DNA of 64,000 bases from Bacteroidaceae bacterium. Lineage in GTDB: Bacteria; Bacteroidota; Bacteroidia; Bacteroidales; Bacteroidaceae. Below the pieces are notes generated by a model. That model worked only from the letters and a program-made list of their open reading frames with translations, did no database searches and was not told where the DNA came from. Location of the stretch: the NCBI GenBank assembly GCA_017483605.1, contig JAFUWG010000015.1, forward strand, positions 29,292-93,291. Direction: 5' to 3'. A program made the translations under genes and the position numbers. Positions 50,406-58,539 of the stretch are shown here, piece after piece (positions within the stretch are counted from its first letter, which is position 1; the number at the start of each line of letters is the position of its first letter).

Positions 50406-51101
50406 ATGCTTGGAACTATTGTCAATACCGCCACGATTGTTGCAGGAGCCGTGATGGGTTCCTACCTGAAACGTGGCATCAAGCCGCAGTATCAGCAAGC
50501 CCTGTTCAATGCGATGGGGCTGTGCTCGCTGGCGTTGGGATTCAACGCCTTTTGTCAGAACATGCCCAAGAGCCACTATCCCGTGCTGTTCATTGTGAGT
50601 TTGGCTTTAGGCTCGCTCTTGGGGTTCATGCTGAAATTGGATGAGCGGTTTAAGAAGTTGGTGGATAGAAAGAAAAAGAAAGATGCGGCAGCCCCGCTCT
50701 CCGAGGGGCTTTCCACGGGCATCCTGCTGTATTGCATCGGCACGTTCTCGATGGTGGGGCCTGTGCTGAGTGCGTTGTATGGCGACAACACCTATTTATA
50801 TACGAATGCGACACTTGACCTCATCACGTCGGCTGTGCTGGCCACCACGTATGGCATTGGGATGGTGTGGGCAGCCCCTGTGCTGTTCTGCTGGCAGGGG
50901 ATGTTCTATCTGATTGCAAAGTTGTCGGCAGATGCCATCACGGACGAAATTCGCACGGAACTCTGCATCGTGGGAGGCGTCTTGATTGCCGCATCGGGCT
51001 TGAGCATTCTGAAAATCAAGGATTGCAAAACCATCAATATGCTGCCGGCATTCGTGGTGATTATCGTATTTTTCGTGGTGAAAAGCCTGTTGGGGCTTTG
51101 A
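50406..51101 (+). CDS. DUF554 family membrane protein
   Basis: A 231-residue inner-membrane protein with about six to seven helices. The family pattern is clear: MLGTIVNTATIVAGAVMGSYLKRGI, FNAMGLCSLALGFNAF, EGLSTGILLYCIGTFSMVGPVLSALYGD, LDLITSAVLATTYGIGM and LCIVGGVLIAASGLSILKIKDCKTINMLPAFVV. The function is unknown; a transport role is often assumed. It has its own promoter and stands alone. Confidence 0.88.
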   Translation: MLGTIVNTATIVAGAVMGSYLKRGIKPQYQQALFNAMGLCSLALGFNAFCQNMPKSHYPVLFIVSLALGSLLGFMLKLDERFKKLVDRKKKKDAAAPLSEGLSTGILLYCIGTFSMVGPVLSALYGDNTYLYTNATLDLITSAVLATTYGIGMVWAAPVLFCWQGMFYLIAKLSADAITDEIRTELCIVGGVLIAASGLSILKIKDCKTINMLPAFVVIIVFFVVKSLLGL

Positions 51102-51159
51102 TGTAACATAAAAGAAAAAAGATGTTGCACAGAACTTTGGGAGGACAGGGAAATATTTG

Positions 51160-51167
51160 TACCTTTG
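51160..51167 (+). promoter_or_regulatory. Promoter of the GH127 gene
   Basis: TACCTTTG with TTTG exactly 20 bp upstream, a full consensus match, 33 bases before the ATG at 51201. Confidence 0.7.
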
Positions 51168-51200
51168 CAACCCAAACAACCAACCATCTAATCACCTATT

Positions 51201-53798
51201 ATGAATAAAAAACTTCTATCTATCACTTTGGCGGCAAGCCTCTTGTTTGCCACAGAAGCCAAAGCACAAAGCGAAATCTATCCGCAGCACTTCGACTTGA
51301 GCGAAGTGACGCTCCTCGATGGCCCGATGAAGACCATGATGGACATCAACGACGAACTGCTGCTGAAGTACGATGCCGACCGACTGATGACGCCGTTCAT
51401 CCGTCAGGCAGGACTCTCGAAGAACGCCTCGTCCAAGTACAATGGCTGGGAGACGGCACACCCTTCTTTCAGCAACTGGGGCTTGAAAGACTGGAGCCTC
51501 GAAGGCCATGTGGGCGGCCACTATGTGACGGCACTTGCCTTGGCATACGCGGCCACTAACGATGCCAGCATGAAGGCGAAGATGAAGGAACGGCTGGATT
51601 ACTGCCTTGCCATCATGAAGGACTGCCAAGATGCCTACAAGGACGACACGAAGGGCATGAAGGGCTTCATCGGCGGACAACCTATCAACCAAATCTGGAC
51701 AGGGCTGTATGCGAAAGACCTCACGGAGTTCAGAAAATATGGCGGATGGGTGCCTTTCTATTGTCAGCACAAGGTGTTGGCCGGTTTGCGTGACGCCTAT
51801 CTTTATACAGGCAGTTCGCTGGCAAAGGAAATGTTCCGTGGGCTTTCTGACTGGAGCGTGAACGTGGTGAGCAACCTCACAGACGACGAGATGCAGCAGG
51901 TGCTCGGATGGGAGCATGGCGGCATGAACGAGACGCTGGTGGATGCCTACAAAATCTTTGGCGACAAGAAGTATCTGGACGGGGCGAAGAAGTATAGCCA
52001 CCGACAGATGATTGACGGCATGAAGACCTTCAACGCCACTTTCCTCGACGGCAAACACGCCAACACGCAGGTGCCCAAGTACATCGGTTTTGAACGTGCA
52101 TGGCAGGAGGACAAGACGCTGAAGGACTACCGCAACGCCGTGCTGAACTTCTGGACGGACGTGGCACAGAACCGCACCGTCTGCATCGGTGGCAACTCCA
52201 TCAGCGAGCACTTCCAGAGCCATCAGAACGGCGACCGATACATCAACAACCTGGAAGGTCCCGAGTCATGCAACTCGAACAACATGCTGAAACTCTCAGA
52301 AGACCTCTTCGACGACACGCACGATGCCCGATATGCCGACTTCTATGAGGCAACGATGTGGAACCACATCATGTCCACGCAAGACCCTCAAACGGGCGGA
52401 TACGTGTATTTCACCACCCTTCGTCCACAGGCTTACCGCATCTATTCGCAGGTGAATCAAGGCATGTGGTGCTGTGTGGGCACAGGCATGGAGAACCACA
52501 GCAAGTACGGACACTTCATCTACACGCACAGCACAACGAATGACACCCTGTATGTCAACCTCTTCACGGCATCGGAACTGAACAGCAAGAAGTTCGGCAT
52601 CCGTCAGGAAACCAACTTCCCCTACGAGCAGAAGACGAAACTGACCATCACGAAGGCTGGAACATTCACCCTCGCCATCCGCAAGCCTGCATGGACAAGT
52701 GCCGACGGCAAGGGTTCTTACACCTACGAAACAAAAAAGTGGAAGAAGGGCGATGTGGTGGAAGTTGACCTGCCCATGTCGCTCCGCTATGAGGAATGCC
52801 CTGACTATGGCAGTTACATCGCTTTCAAGTATGGCCCTATCCTTTTGGCTGCCCGCACAGAAACCGAAGCACAATTGCAGAACGAATACGGCGGCGAGGG
52901 CAGAATGGATCACTCTCCGGGTGCTCGTGCCAGCGTGAAGCCTCTGTCCTCCGCACCTCTGCTGGTGGGAGACCGCTCTGTGGTGCTCCAAAACATCAAG
53001 GAGAACGACCTTTCTAAATTGCTCTTCACACTCACAACCACCAACAAGGGCGACATCACCCTCGAACCATTCTACGGCATTCAGCACAGCCGCTACTCTT
53101 GCTACTTCTTCCAAGGTACACAAGAGGAGTACAACAACTCAGAGATGGGCAGGAAAGACGCAGAGGAAGCAGCACTCTTGGCTCGCACTCTCGACTTCGT
53201 TGCCACAGGCGAGCAGCAGAGCGAGGCAGGACACGAGGCAAGTTACTCAGTCGGTTCGACCAAGGGCAGTTACAACGGCGAGTATTACCGCGACGCACAA
53301 GCCAACGGCTATGTACAATACTCGTTGGAAAATAAAGACGGTGCTACCACCAATGTCTCCATCATGCTCCGTTTCACCACAGCCGACCATGGGCGAAAGG
53401 CGACCATTTATATAGATAATGAGAGGATTGCGAACGTTGCCATTCCTACGGCTGTGAAAAATGCAGAAAACGGTTTCTACAACGTGGAATACCGCATTCC
53501 TGACGAAATGCTGATGGACAAGAACGGCAAGGTGAAGCAAAAACTCGTCTTCAAGATGGTGGCATCTCCCGAAACGCTCATGCCTGGGCTTTACTACCTC
53601 CGGCTGATGAAGGATTTCGGAGGGACATCCCAAACAGTTGGCATCCTTGACCACCCTATCCTTCCAGACACCAACAATCCTATCATCCCTCCAACCAATC
53701 CGGCTGGAGGGATTTTTGACCTCTCTGGCCAATCCGTCACGACTCCCCTTCCTAACCGTATTTACTTGAGGAACGGGAAGAAAATCCTCATCCGATAA
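51201..53798 (+). CDS. Secreted GH127/GH146-type beta-L-arabinofuranosidase
   Basis: An 865-residue protein with a signal peptide (MNKKLLSITLAASLLFATEAKAQ). The catalytic domain (about 25-500) shows EGHVGGHYVTALALAYAAT and the zinc-site residues of the family: E-x-C in EGPESCNSNNMLKL plus the Cys pair in MWCCVGTGMENHSKYGHFIY, one Cys of which is the nucleophile. A beta-rich domain and a further module follow. The C-terminal motif (IFDLSGQSV...RIYLRNGKKILIR) is the tail common on secreted Prevotella-group enzymes. It removes arabinofuranose from plant or glycoprotein glycans. Confidence 0.9.
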   Translation: MNKKLLSITLAASLLFATEAKAQSEIYPQHFDLSEVTLLDGPMKTMMDINDELLLKYDADRLMTPFIRQAGLSKNASSKYNGWETAHPSFSNWGLKDWSLEGHVGGHYVTALALAYAATNDASMKAKMKERLDYCLAIMKDCQDAYKDDTKGMKGFIGGQPINQIWTGLYAKDLTEFRKYGGWVPFYCQHKVLAGLRDAYLYTGSSLAKEMFRGLSDWSVNVVSNLTDDEMQQVLGWEHGGMNETLVDAYKIFGDKKYLDGAKKYSHRQMIDGMKTFNATFLDGKHANTQVPKYIGFERAWQEDKTLKDYRNAVLNFWTDVAQNRTVCIGGNSISEHFQSHQNGDRYINNLEGPESCNSNNMLKLSEDLFDDTHDARYADFYEATMWNHIMSTQDPQTGGYVYFTTLRPQAYRIYSQVNQGMWCCVGTGMENHSKYGHFIYTHSTTNDTLYVNLFTASELNSKKFGIRQETNFPYEQKTKLTITKAGTFTLAIRKPAWTSADGKGSYTYETKKWKKGDVVEVDLPMSLRYEECPDYGSYIAFKYGPILLAARTETEAQLQNEYGGEGRMDHSPGARASVKPLSSAPLLVGDRSVVLQNIKENDLSKLLFTLTTTNKGDITLEPFYGIQHSRYSCYFFQGTQEEYNNSEMGRKDAEEAALLARTLDFVATGEQQSEAGHEASYSVGSTKGSYNGEYYRDAQANGYVQYSLENKDGATTNVSIMLRFTTADHGRKATIYIDNERIANVAIPTAVKNAENGFYNVEYRIPDEMLMDKNGKVKQKLVFKMVASPETLMPGLYYLRLMKDFGGTSQTVGILDHPILPDTNNPIIPPTNPAGGIFDLSGQSVTTPLPNRIYLRNGKKILIR

Positions 53799-53828
53799 TT
53801 TTCCTTGTGGCTTCGGCGTTATTCAGCG

Positions 53829-54959
53829 TTATTTGCCCGAAGTCTCCATGACAAAATCAACTGCTGGCACCCATTCACGAACCGTCTTGTAGGGCTGCAA
53901 GGTGTGGTCATCGATGGAAATGGTCAAACGGTCAGTATCAACCTTGAAACGGTTAACAAGAGCGTCTCTGACCGCCTCTGCACGCTTCTGTGCAAGGTGA
54001 CGGTGGAACTCCATGTCTTCATCGCCAAGAACGTCAGGATGACCCACAATATTAAGCCGCACCTCTGGATGTGCCTTGAGGAAACTGGCGACAATGCCCA
54101 CACGCTTCGTCGTGACTTCATTCAAGTAGTAGAAGCCCGCATAGAAAGGAATCTGCGTGTACATGGATTCACCAGGACGAACGGTCTCCAGATAATCATT
54201 GCTATGGTCGCGAAGGATGGGGTCAACGTATGCGACTCGCTTGGGAGCACGGAAACGACGCAAGCCCTGTTTGCCGTTCTTGAAGTGATAGACAAAATTG
54301 ACCATCAGGTCAAGATAGAAGTCGAGGTGATTGCCGTTTGAAACCCCATTGTACTTGTTGTCCGTAGCGTTGGCACGAAGTTCTATGTCAAGGTCCCACG
54401 CCTCGTTGAGACGAACGGAACACTGTGTCCCAATATGCCCCACAGGATACAAGCCCCCATCGCCATCGACGGGATAATAAGGATATTGGTTCCACGCATA
54501 GATTTTATCATCGAAATTATAGGTCTTCAACACACCGCCACCAAAGAGGAATGTCCACGTAAGAGGGCGGTCGGCTTCGTAGCCAAAGAAGATATTCGTG
54601 ATGTTCACAATACCCGACAACGTTCCTGTCAAACACCTGAAACTATATCGTCCATTGCCATACACATCAGGCATCGCTGTCTCAGCAGCCTTACTGCATC
54701 GAGACGACTGCATGTTCAATCCGCCCATAAGTCGCAAACCGAAGGCTGGGGTGAAATTATGCCCAAGGAAAATGTTGGCAGAAGGGATTTGATGAGTGAT
54801 AAAATCGGTGTTGACAGCATTTTCAGCCAACGACTGACTAAATCCGCCAGCCACACCAAAATACCAGTCGCCATGTTTATGCTTCGGAACGTATGACTGA
54901 GCACTAACACTACCATCGATGGCAAATAAGAAGATAAAGAGAATAATATTGTATTTCAT
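53829..54959 (-). CDS. OmpA family outer-membrane protein
   Basis: A 376-residue protein with a signal peptide (MKYNIILFIFLFAIDGSVSAQ), a barrel-type N-terminal domain of about 240 residues (DWYFGVAGGFSQSL, FGLRLMGGLNM, WTFLFGGGVLKTYNF, LDFYLDLMVNFVYHF) and a C-terminal OmpA-like peptidoglycan-binding domain (VRLNIVGHPDVLGDEDMEFHRHLAQKRAEAVRDALV). The usual GHTD reads GHPD here. The start at 54959 places the signal peptide first. Minus-strand TAATTTTG at 54986-54993 is a likely -7 box. Confidence 0.85.
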   Translation of the reverse strand: MKYNIILFIFLFAIDGSVSAQSYVPKHKHGDWYFGVAGGFSQSLAENAVNTDFITHQIPSANIFLGHNFTPAFGLRLMGGLNMQSSRCSKAAETAMPDVYGNGRYSFRCLTGTLSGIVNITNIFFGYEADRPLTWTFLFGGGVLKTYNFDDKIYAWNQYPYYPVDGDGGLYPVGHIGTQCSVRLNEAWDLDIELRANATDNKYNGVSNGNHLDFYLDLMVNFVYHFKNGKQGLRRFRAPKRVAYVDPILRDHSNDYLETVRPGESMYTQIPFYAGFYYLNEVTTKRVGIVASFLKAHPEVRLNIVGHPDVLGDEDMEFHRHLAQKRAEAVRDALVNRFKVDTDRLTISIDDHTLQPYKTVREWVPAVDFVMETSGK

Positions 54960-55084
54960 TGGCTCCTTTTTATTAGATAGGATTGCAAAATTAATACAAA
55001 AACTCAAAATTTTCACAAAAATTGCCAATAAAAGCGGATTTGTCAATAAAAATCTTTAACTTTGTCTTCGATTTGTCACATCAC

Positions 55085-55158
55085 GGCTCGGTAGCTCAGT
55101 TGAATAGAGCGTCAGATTCCGGTTCTGCAGGTCATGGGTTTGAGTCCCATCCGAGTCA
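55085..55158 (+). tRNA. tRNA-Arg (anticodon CCG)
   Basis: A 74-base cloverleaf: acceptor GGCTCGG pairing with CCGAGTC (one G-T wobble) and discriminator A; D arm GCTC/GAGC; anticodon loop TTCCGGT (anticodon CCG); T arm ATGGG-TTTGAGT-CCCAT. CCA is not encoded. The outer pair of the anticodon stem is a T/C mismatch. A -7 box (TAACTTTG, 55057-55064) precedes it. Confidence 0.92.
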
Positions 55159-55180
55159 CTTCTCACAAGTTATTTTTCAC

Positions 55181-55217
55181 GAGTTGCGGCAGCCTCCTGC
55201 CGCAACTCTCTTTTTTG
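55181..55217 (+). terminator. Terminator of the tRNA-Arg transcript
   Basis: A perfect 12-bp stem (GAGTTGCGGCAG with CTGCCGCAACTC, loop CCTC) followed by TCTTTTTT. Nothing further is recognised up to the 3' end of the XRE gene at 55440. Confidence 0.88.
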
Positions 55218-55439
55218 CCCTCATTTGCCCTGATCTTTCCTGCTTCCACCCTCATCTTTTCATTTTTCGACATTACACCTGCTTTTTGAAGGTGTTTTTT
55301 CTATTTTTACATTTTTTACAGGCAAAAGAAAATTGTTAATTAGTCAATTTATTTTCATCTTATCGTTAAAAACAAATCAACCAATTAACAATTCGCTCAT
55401 TTTATTAAAAAATGTTTCTTTTCGACACTATTGATAAGG

Positions 55440-56006
55440 TCAGTTGGCACTGAAAGTTTCAAACGTTCCGTCGTCGAAAAAGATGCGAACTTCGACCACT
55501 TTGCGTTGCGGCTTCTGCTGTTGCTTCAATGTTTCAGCAACAATCTCCTGCACATTGAGAGGAGAAGTCGCTGGCTGAGGGGCGACCGACCGACGAGAAG
55601 CGTCTGCAACTTGCGATGAAGCAGCAGGAACAACATGGGCGCCAGTGGCATCATTAGGTCTCAGAGCAGGCGAGGACGAAGGCAGGTTCTTGAAAAGAGG
55701 CATATCCTTACCATCGACCGCCCCCGTTTCTTCTACATTATTTATATATGTATCTCCGTCATTGGCACCTTCAGGGGTAGGAGAGTTCGTTTCTTTATAC
55801 ATGGAACCCTCACCATAGAACAACCACGCAGGGTTGATGTCGGGAAATGCCTGAGCGATACTACGAAGAATGTTGAGGGTCGGTTCGGTACGACCACTAC
55901 GAATGTGGGAGAGGGTGCCAGGAGAGATGCACACCTCATTGCAAAATTCGGTGTTGTTTAAGTGCTTATCTTGGATGATAAGTTCGATTTTTTCCTTATC
56001 TGTCAT
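55440..56006 (-). CDS. XRE-type helix-turn-helix regulator with disordered linker
   Basis: A 188-residue protein. The first 65 residues form an XRE HTH (EKIELIIQDKHLNNTEFCNEVCISPGTLSHIRSGRTEPTLNILRSIAQAFPDINPAWLFYG). Residues 70-145 are low-complexity Ser/Pro/Ala/Asn. The last 40 form a charged helix plus strand (VQEIVAETLKQQQKPQRKVVEVRIFFDDGTFETFS). This resembles a family conserved in Bacteroidales. The long AT-rich gap upstream has repeated TTGTAAA sites that could be operators, untested. Confidence 0.82.
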   Translation of the reverse strand: MTDKEKIELIIQDKHLNNTEFCNEVCISPGTLSHIRSGRTEPTLNILRSIAQAFPDINPAWLFYGEGSMYKETNSPTPEGANDGDTYINNVEETGAVDGKDMPLFKNLPSSSPALRPNDATGAHVVPAASSQVADASRRSVAPQPATSPLNVQEIVAETLKQQQKPQRKVVEVRIFFDDGTFETFSAN

Positions 56007-56973
56007 CTTTTTGAAATTTTTTACAAAGATAGGGACAATTTTCCATTTATCAAAACATTTCGATTTCTTTTTGTAATATTAAATTTTTGTTTTCTATTTA
56101 TAAATTTTTGTTTTGTAAATTCGACGGCAGTTTAGATTTGTAAATGCCATAATGCTGTAAAAATAGACTTGTAAAAGCCGATTCTTGTATCACTTCTTAA
56201 AACAAAACTAAAGAATTGATTATTTAGCAGTTAATTATTCAATAATCGCAAAATATCGTGGGTTTTAGAGGAGAAAGGGGATCATATAACGAAACGAGGG
56301 TGAGAATAATTGTCTATTTCCTCGAATAAAAGTAATTAAATATGCTTATATTAGGAAGTTACATATCTAAAAATCAACTTGAATATTTACGTTTTTTGAA
56401 TTGTAAATCCTTTATGTTTTAGAATGTAAAAGAAAGGAGCGTTTACTTTTGTAAATCAAAAGGACGCCTTAAGCCGCTTTCTTTTTGTAAAATCGTTTTA
56501 CGGATTTATGCATTTCGATTTGTAAAATGCAAGGATTGAAATGCTAAAATTTATCAACGTAAAATTTTGAGGGAAAGAAAAAGGCTAAATGAGGTAAGAT
56601 TTTGCGAGAATCGAACAGGTGATTTTGAAGGGGATTTTGAACGAAAAAAGGCTCGTTTTTGAGGGCATTTTTCGGGGTTAAAGTGCTGATTTTCCGAGGA
56701 AAGATGTCCAAAATTCTTGTTCGGAATTTTGGACGAAATAGATTTTGTTCGGAATTTTGAGGCTAAAAAATTGCCCCAAAATCACTCCAAAAGAAAAATA
56801 AAAATCCATTTTTTAGCCTCAAAAATGAAATCAAAAAATGGGCTCTTGATTTTTTAGAAGATTTTTTCTGGACAAAATTTTGGCGTATGTTTTTTGAACA
56901 GAAAAAGAGCATGAAGAAAATGGGAAAGAAGACAAATGACAACTCCAGTGAGCAACTCGGGAAAACGCCTGTC
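56007..56973. other. 967-bp AT-rich non-coding region with TTGTAAA repeats and two strong hairpins
   Basis: No protein gene is seen on either strand. TTGTAAA or TGTAAA recurs at about 56113, 56138, 56169, 56401, 56425, 56449, 56485 and 56520, partly at 24-bp steps. Two strong dyads follow: GTCCAAAATTC (56706-56716) with GAATTTTGGAC (56724-56734), and a 17-bp perfect pair TTTTGAGGCTAAAAAAT (56755-56771) with ATTTTTTAGCCTCAAAA (56808-56824). TTGTTCGGAATTTTG occurs twice, 28 bp apart. This could be an RNA gene, a regulatory hub or decayed DNA. No DnaA boxes were noticed, so an origin is not supported. Confidence 0.6.
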
Positions 56974-57996
56974 CTAATGCAAAATGAAAAAGAGTAGTTC
57001 GTGCATGATGTCCTCGTCAGTCAGGTTCCCCCTATTGATACCCTTCAGTCGAGCATCCGTCTCACGAAGTTTGCCGATAATTTGCATGGTCTTCAACGCA
57101 TTGTAATGCCTCATGGCTGTCGTGTATTCACGCAGTTGCCAACTCTGCCGGAGTTCCAGATGCTTCATCAGCCCTGGTTCCGTGCGGTCAGGCGAATAAA
57201 AAGCCTGCATCATCGTGGCAAAAAGGTTGAAGAGCATCGATACCATCATCACGGGCGGATTGGCTTTCGGGTTCTGCTCGAAATGGTAAAGAATCTTGTT
57301 GGATTTCATCACGTCCTTGTTCACGATGGCAGAACGTAACTCCCACATATTGAACTCCTTAGAGATACCGATATTTTGTTCCACGAGGTCAGCCGTGACA
57401 CGGTTCTGCCCTGCAGGAAGAGCCAACACCAGTTTGTCCAGTTCGCCCGCCATGCGGTTAAGGTCGGCACCCACGCTTTCTGCCAGCACCTGACAAGCCT
57501 TTTCTTCGATGCTCACCTGTTTGCGACGCAGATAGTCGGCAATAAACTGTGGCAGCATCCCCTCTTTCAGTTTCTTGCTCTCATAGACAATGCCCACTTT
57601 TTCGATGGATGGCACCAGTTTCTTGCGTCGATCAACCGAACCATTTTTGTAGCAAATTACCAAAATAGTTGTCATTAAAGGATTTTGTGCATAAACTGCC
57701 AACTCATCCAATTTTAACAAATTCTGAGCCTCTTTAACAATTACTACTTGGTATTTTGCCATCATCGGGTACCGCCGTGCACAATTGATGACGTCTCCGA
57801 CGGAGGTTTCACGGGTGCAATAGATGACCGTCTGGTTGAAATCCTGCTCGTCCTTCGTCAGCACATTGTCGGCAATATACTCAGAGATGCGGTCGATGTA
57901 GTACGACTCATCCCCCATCAGCAGATAGATGGGCACGTACTCCTGTTTCCGCACCATCTCCACAATTTCCCGATGTGTAATGTTTGCTTTTGCCAT
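56974..57996 (-). CDS. holA: DNA polymerase III subunit delta
   Basis: A 340-residue clamp-loader subunit that opens the sliding clamp. The pattern matches HolA: VPIYLLMGDESYYIDRISEYIADNVL, FNQTVIYCTRETSVGDVINCARRYPMMAKYQVVIVKEAQNL, the characteristic YLRRKQVSIEEKACQVLAESVGADLNRMAGELDKL, and NIGISKEFNMWELRSAIVNKD. The start at 57996 (MAKANITHREIV) was chosen because the longer frame runs through the promoter at 58036. dnaX, its partner, is also in this window at 7645. Confidence 0.92.
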   Translation of the reverse strand: MAKANITHREIVEMVRKQEYVPIYLLMGDESYYIDRISEYIADNVLTKDEQDFNQTVIYCTRETSVGDVINCARRYPMMAKYQVVIVKEAQNLLKLDELAVYAQNPLMTTILVICYKNGSVDRRKKLVPSIEKVGIVYESKKLKEGMLPQFIADYLRRKQVSIEEKACQVLAESVGADLNRMAGELDKLVLALPAGQNRVTADLVEQNIGISKEFNMWELRSAIVNKDVMKSNKILYHFEQNPKANPPVMMVSMLFNLFATMMQAFYSPDRTEPGLMKHLELRQSWQLREYTTAMRHYNALKTMQIIGKLRETDARLKGINRGNLTDEDIMHELLFFILH

Positions 57997-58035
57997 TTTT
58001 CGGTTGTTCGTTGGGCAAATGTCCCAACTGACATG

Positions 58036-58043
58036 CAAAGATA
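58036..58043 (-). promoter_or_regulatory. Promoter of holA
   Basis: Minus-strand TATCTTTG lies 39 bases upstream of the ATG at 57996. Confidence 0.6.
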
Positions 58044-58096
58044 CTACAAATCGGACACAGGACAAAATAAAATTTGTTTTTTCCACTTCTTTTTCG

Positions 58097-58104
58097 TAAC
58101 TTTG
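58097..58104 (+). promoter_or_regulatory. Orphan consensus promoter pointing into the repeat arrays
   Basis: TAACTTTG with TTTG exactly 20 bp upstream, a full consensus match, divergent from holA. No recognised gene follows for 430 bp; the transcript would run through the 21-bp and 23-bp arrays. An open frame from the ATG at 58113 exists but is not convincing as a protein. Confidence 0.55.
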
Positions 58105-58193
58105 CACTTAGAATGGTGACCAAATTCGGCTTTCGGCATCTACCTTCTTTCCTTCCCCAGAAATTACAAATCCCCTGCCGAAAGCCCCCGAAC

Positions 58194-58283
58194 CTTCTTT
58201 GCAATCCTTTCTATGAATCCTACAATCCATACTTAGAATTGTACAATCCATTGTTTGGATTCTGCAATTCATTCAATGAATCC
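58194..58283. repeat. 21-bp tandem array, about four units
   Basis: Units start at 58194, 58215, 58236 and 58257, exactly 21 bp apart, with a partial fifth (GAATCC). The shared core is roughly GAATYNTACAATCCATNNTT; ATTGTACAAT inside one unit is palindromic, and GGATTC/GAATCC bracket the right end. It lies in the 543-bp gap 57997-58539 between holA and the DUF4261 gene. Confidence 0.78.
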
Positions 58284-58375
58284 AAGGTCGTTACCCGCAA
58301 TCCTGCAAGGTCGTATACGGCTAAACACAATGGAGATGACGGGCAAAAGACCAAGGTCGATACGGGCTACTATCG
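58284..58375. repeat. 23-bp tandem array, four units, directly after the 21-bp array
   Basis: Units start at 58284, 58307, 58330 and 58353, exactly 23 bp apart. Units 1, 2 and 4 open with AAGGTCG followed by TTACCCGC, TATACGGC and ATACGGGC. The third is degenerate but keeps GACGGGC in register. The array follows the 21-bp array without a gap. Confidence 0.78.
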
Positions 58376-58508
58376 GCTGTGGTTTCGAGCATACATCCTC
58401 ATGCCATTCGGGTATCTATGTGGACACGTAACAAGGATTTTCCGCCAGAAAACACCCGAAAGAAACAAAAACACGACTCGGATTTCGTTTTACTATAAAT
58501 ATATTGTG

Positions 58509-58516
58509 TATCTTTG
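58509..58516 (+). promoter_or_regulatory. Promoter of the DUF4261 gene
   Basis: TATCTTTG lies 23 bases before the ATG at 58540. Confidence 0.6.
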
Positions 58517-58539
58517 TAGCGATATAAATTCTAACAGAC

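Noticed and set aside
56007-56973. Chromosomal or plasmid replication origin
   Set aside because: Repeated TTGTAAA sites look iteron-like, but no DnaA-box-like TTATCCACA clusters, dnaA, dnaN or rep genes are present.
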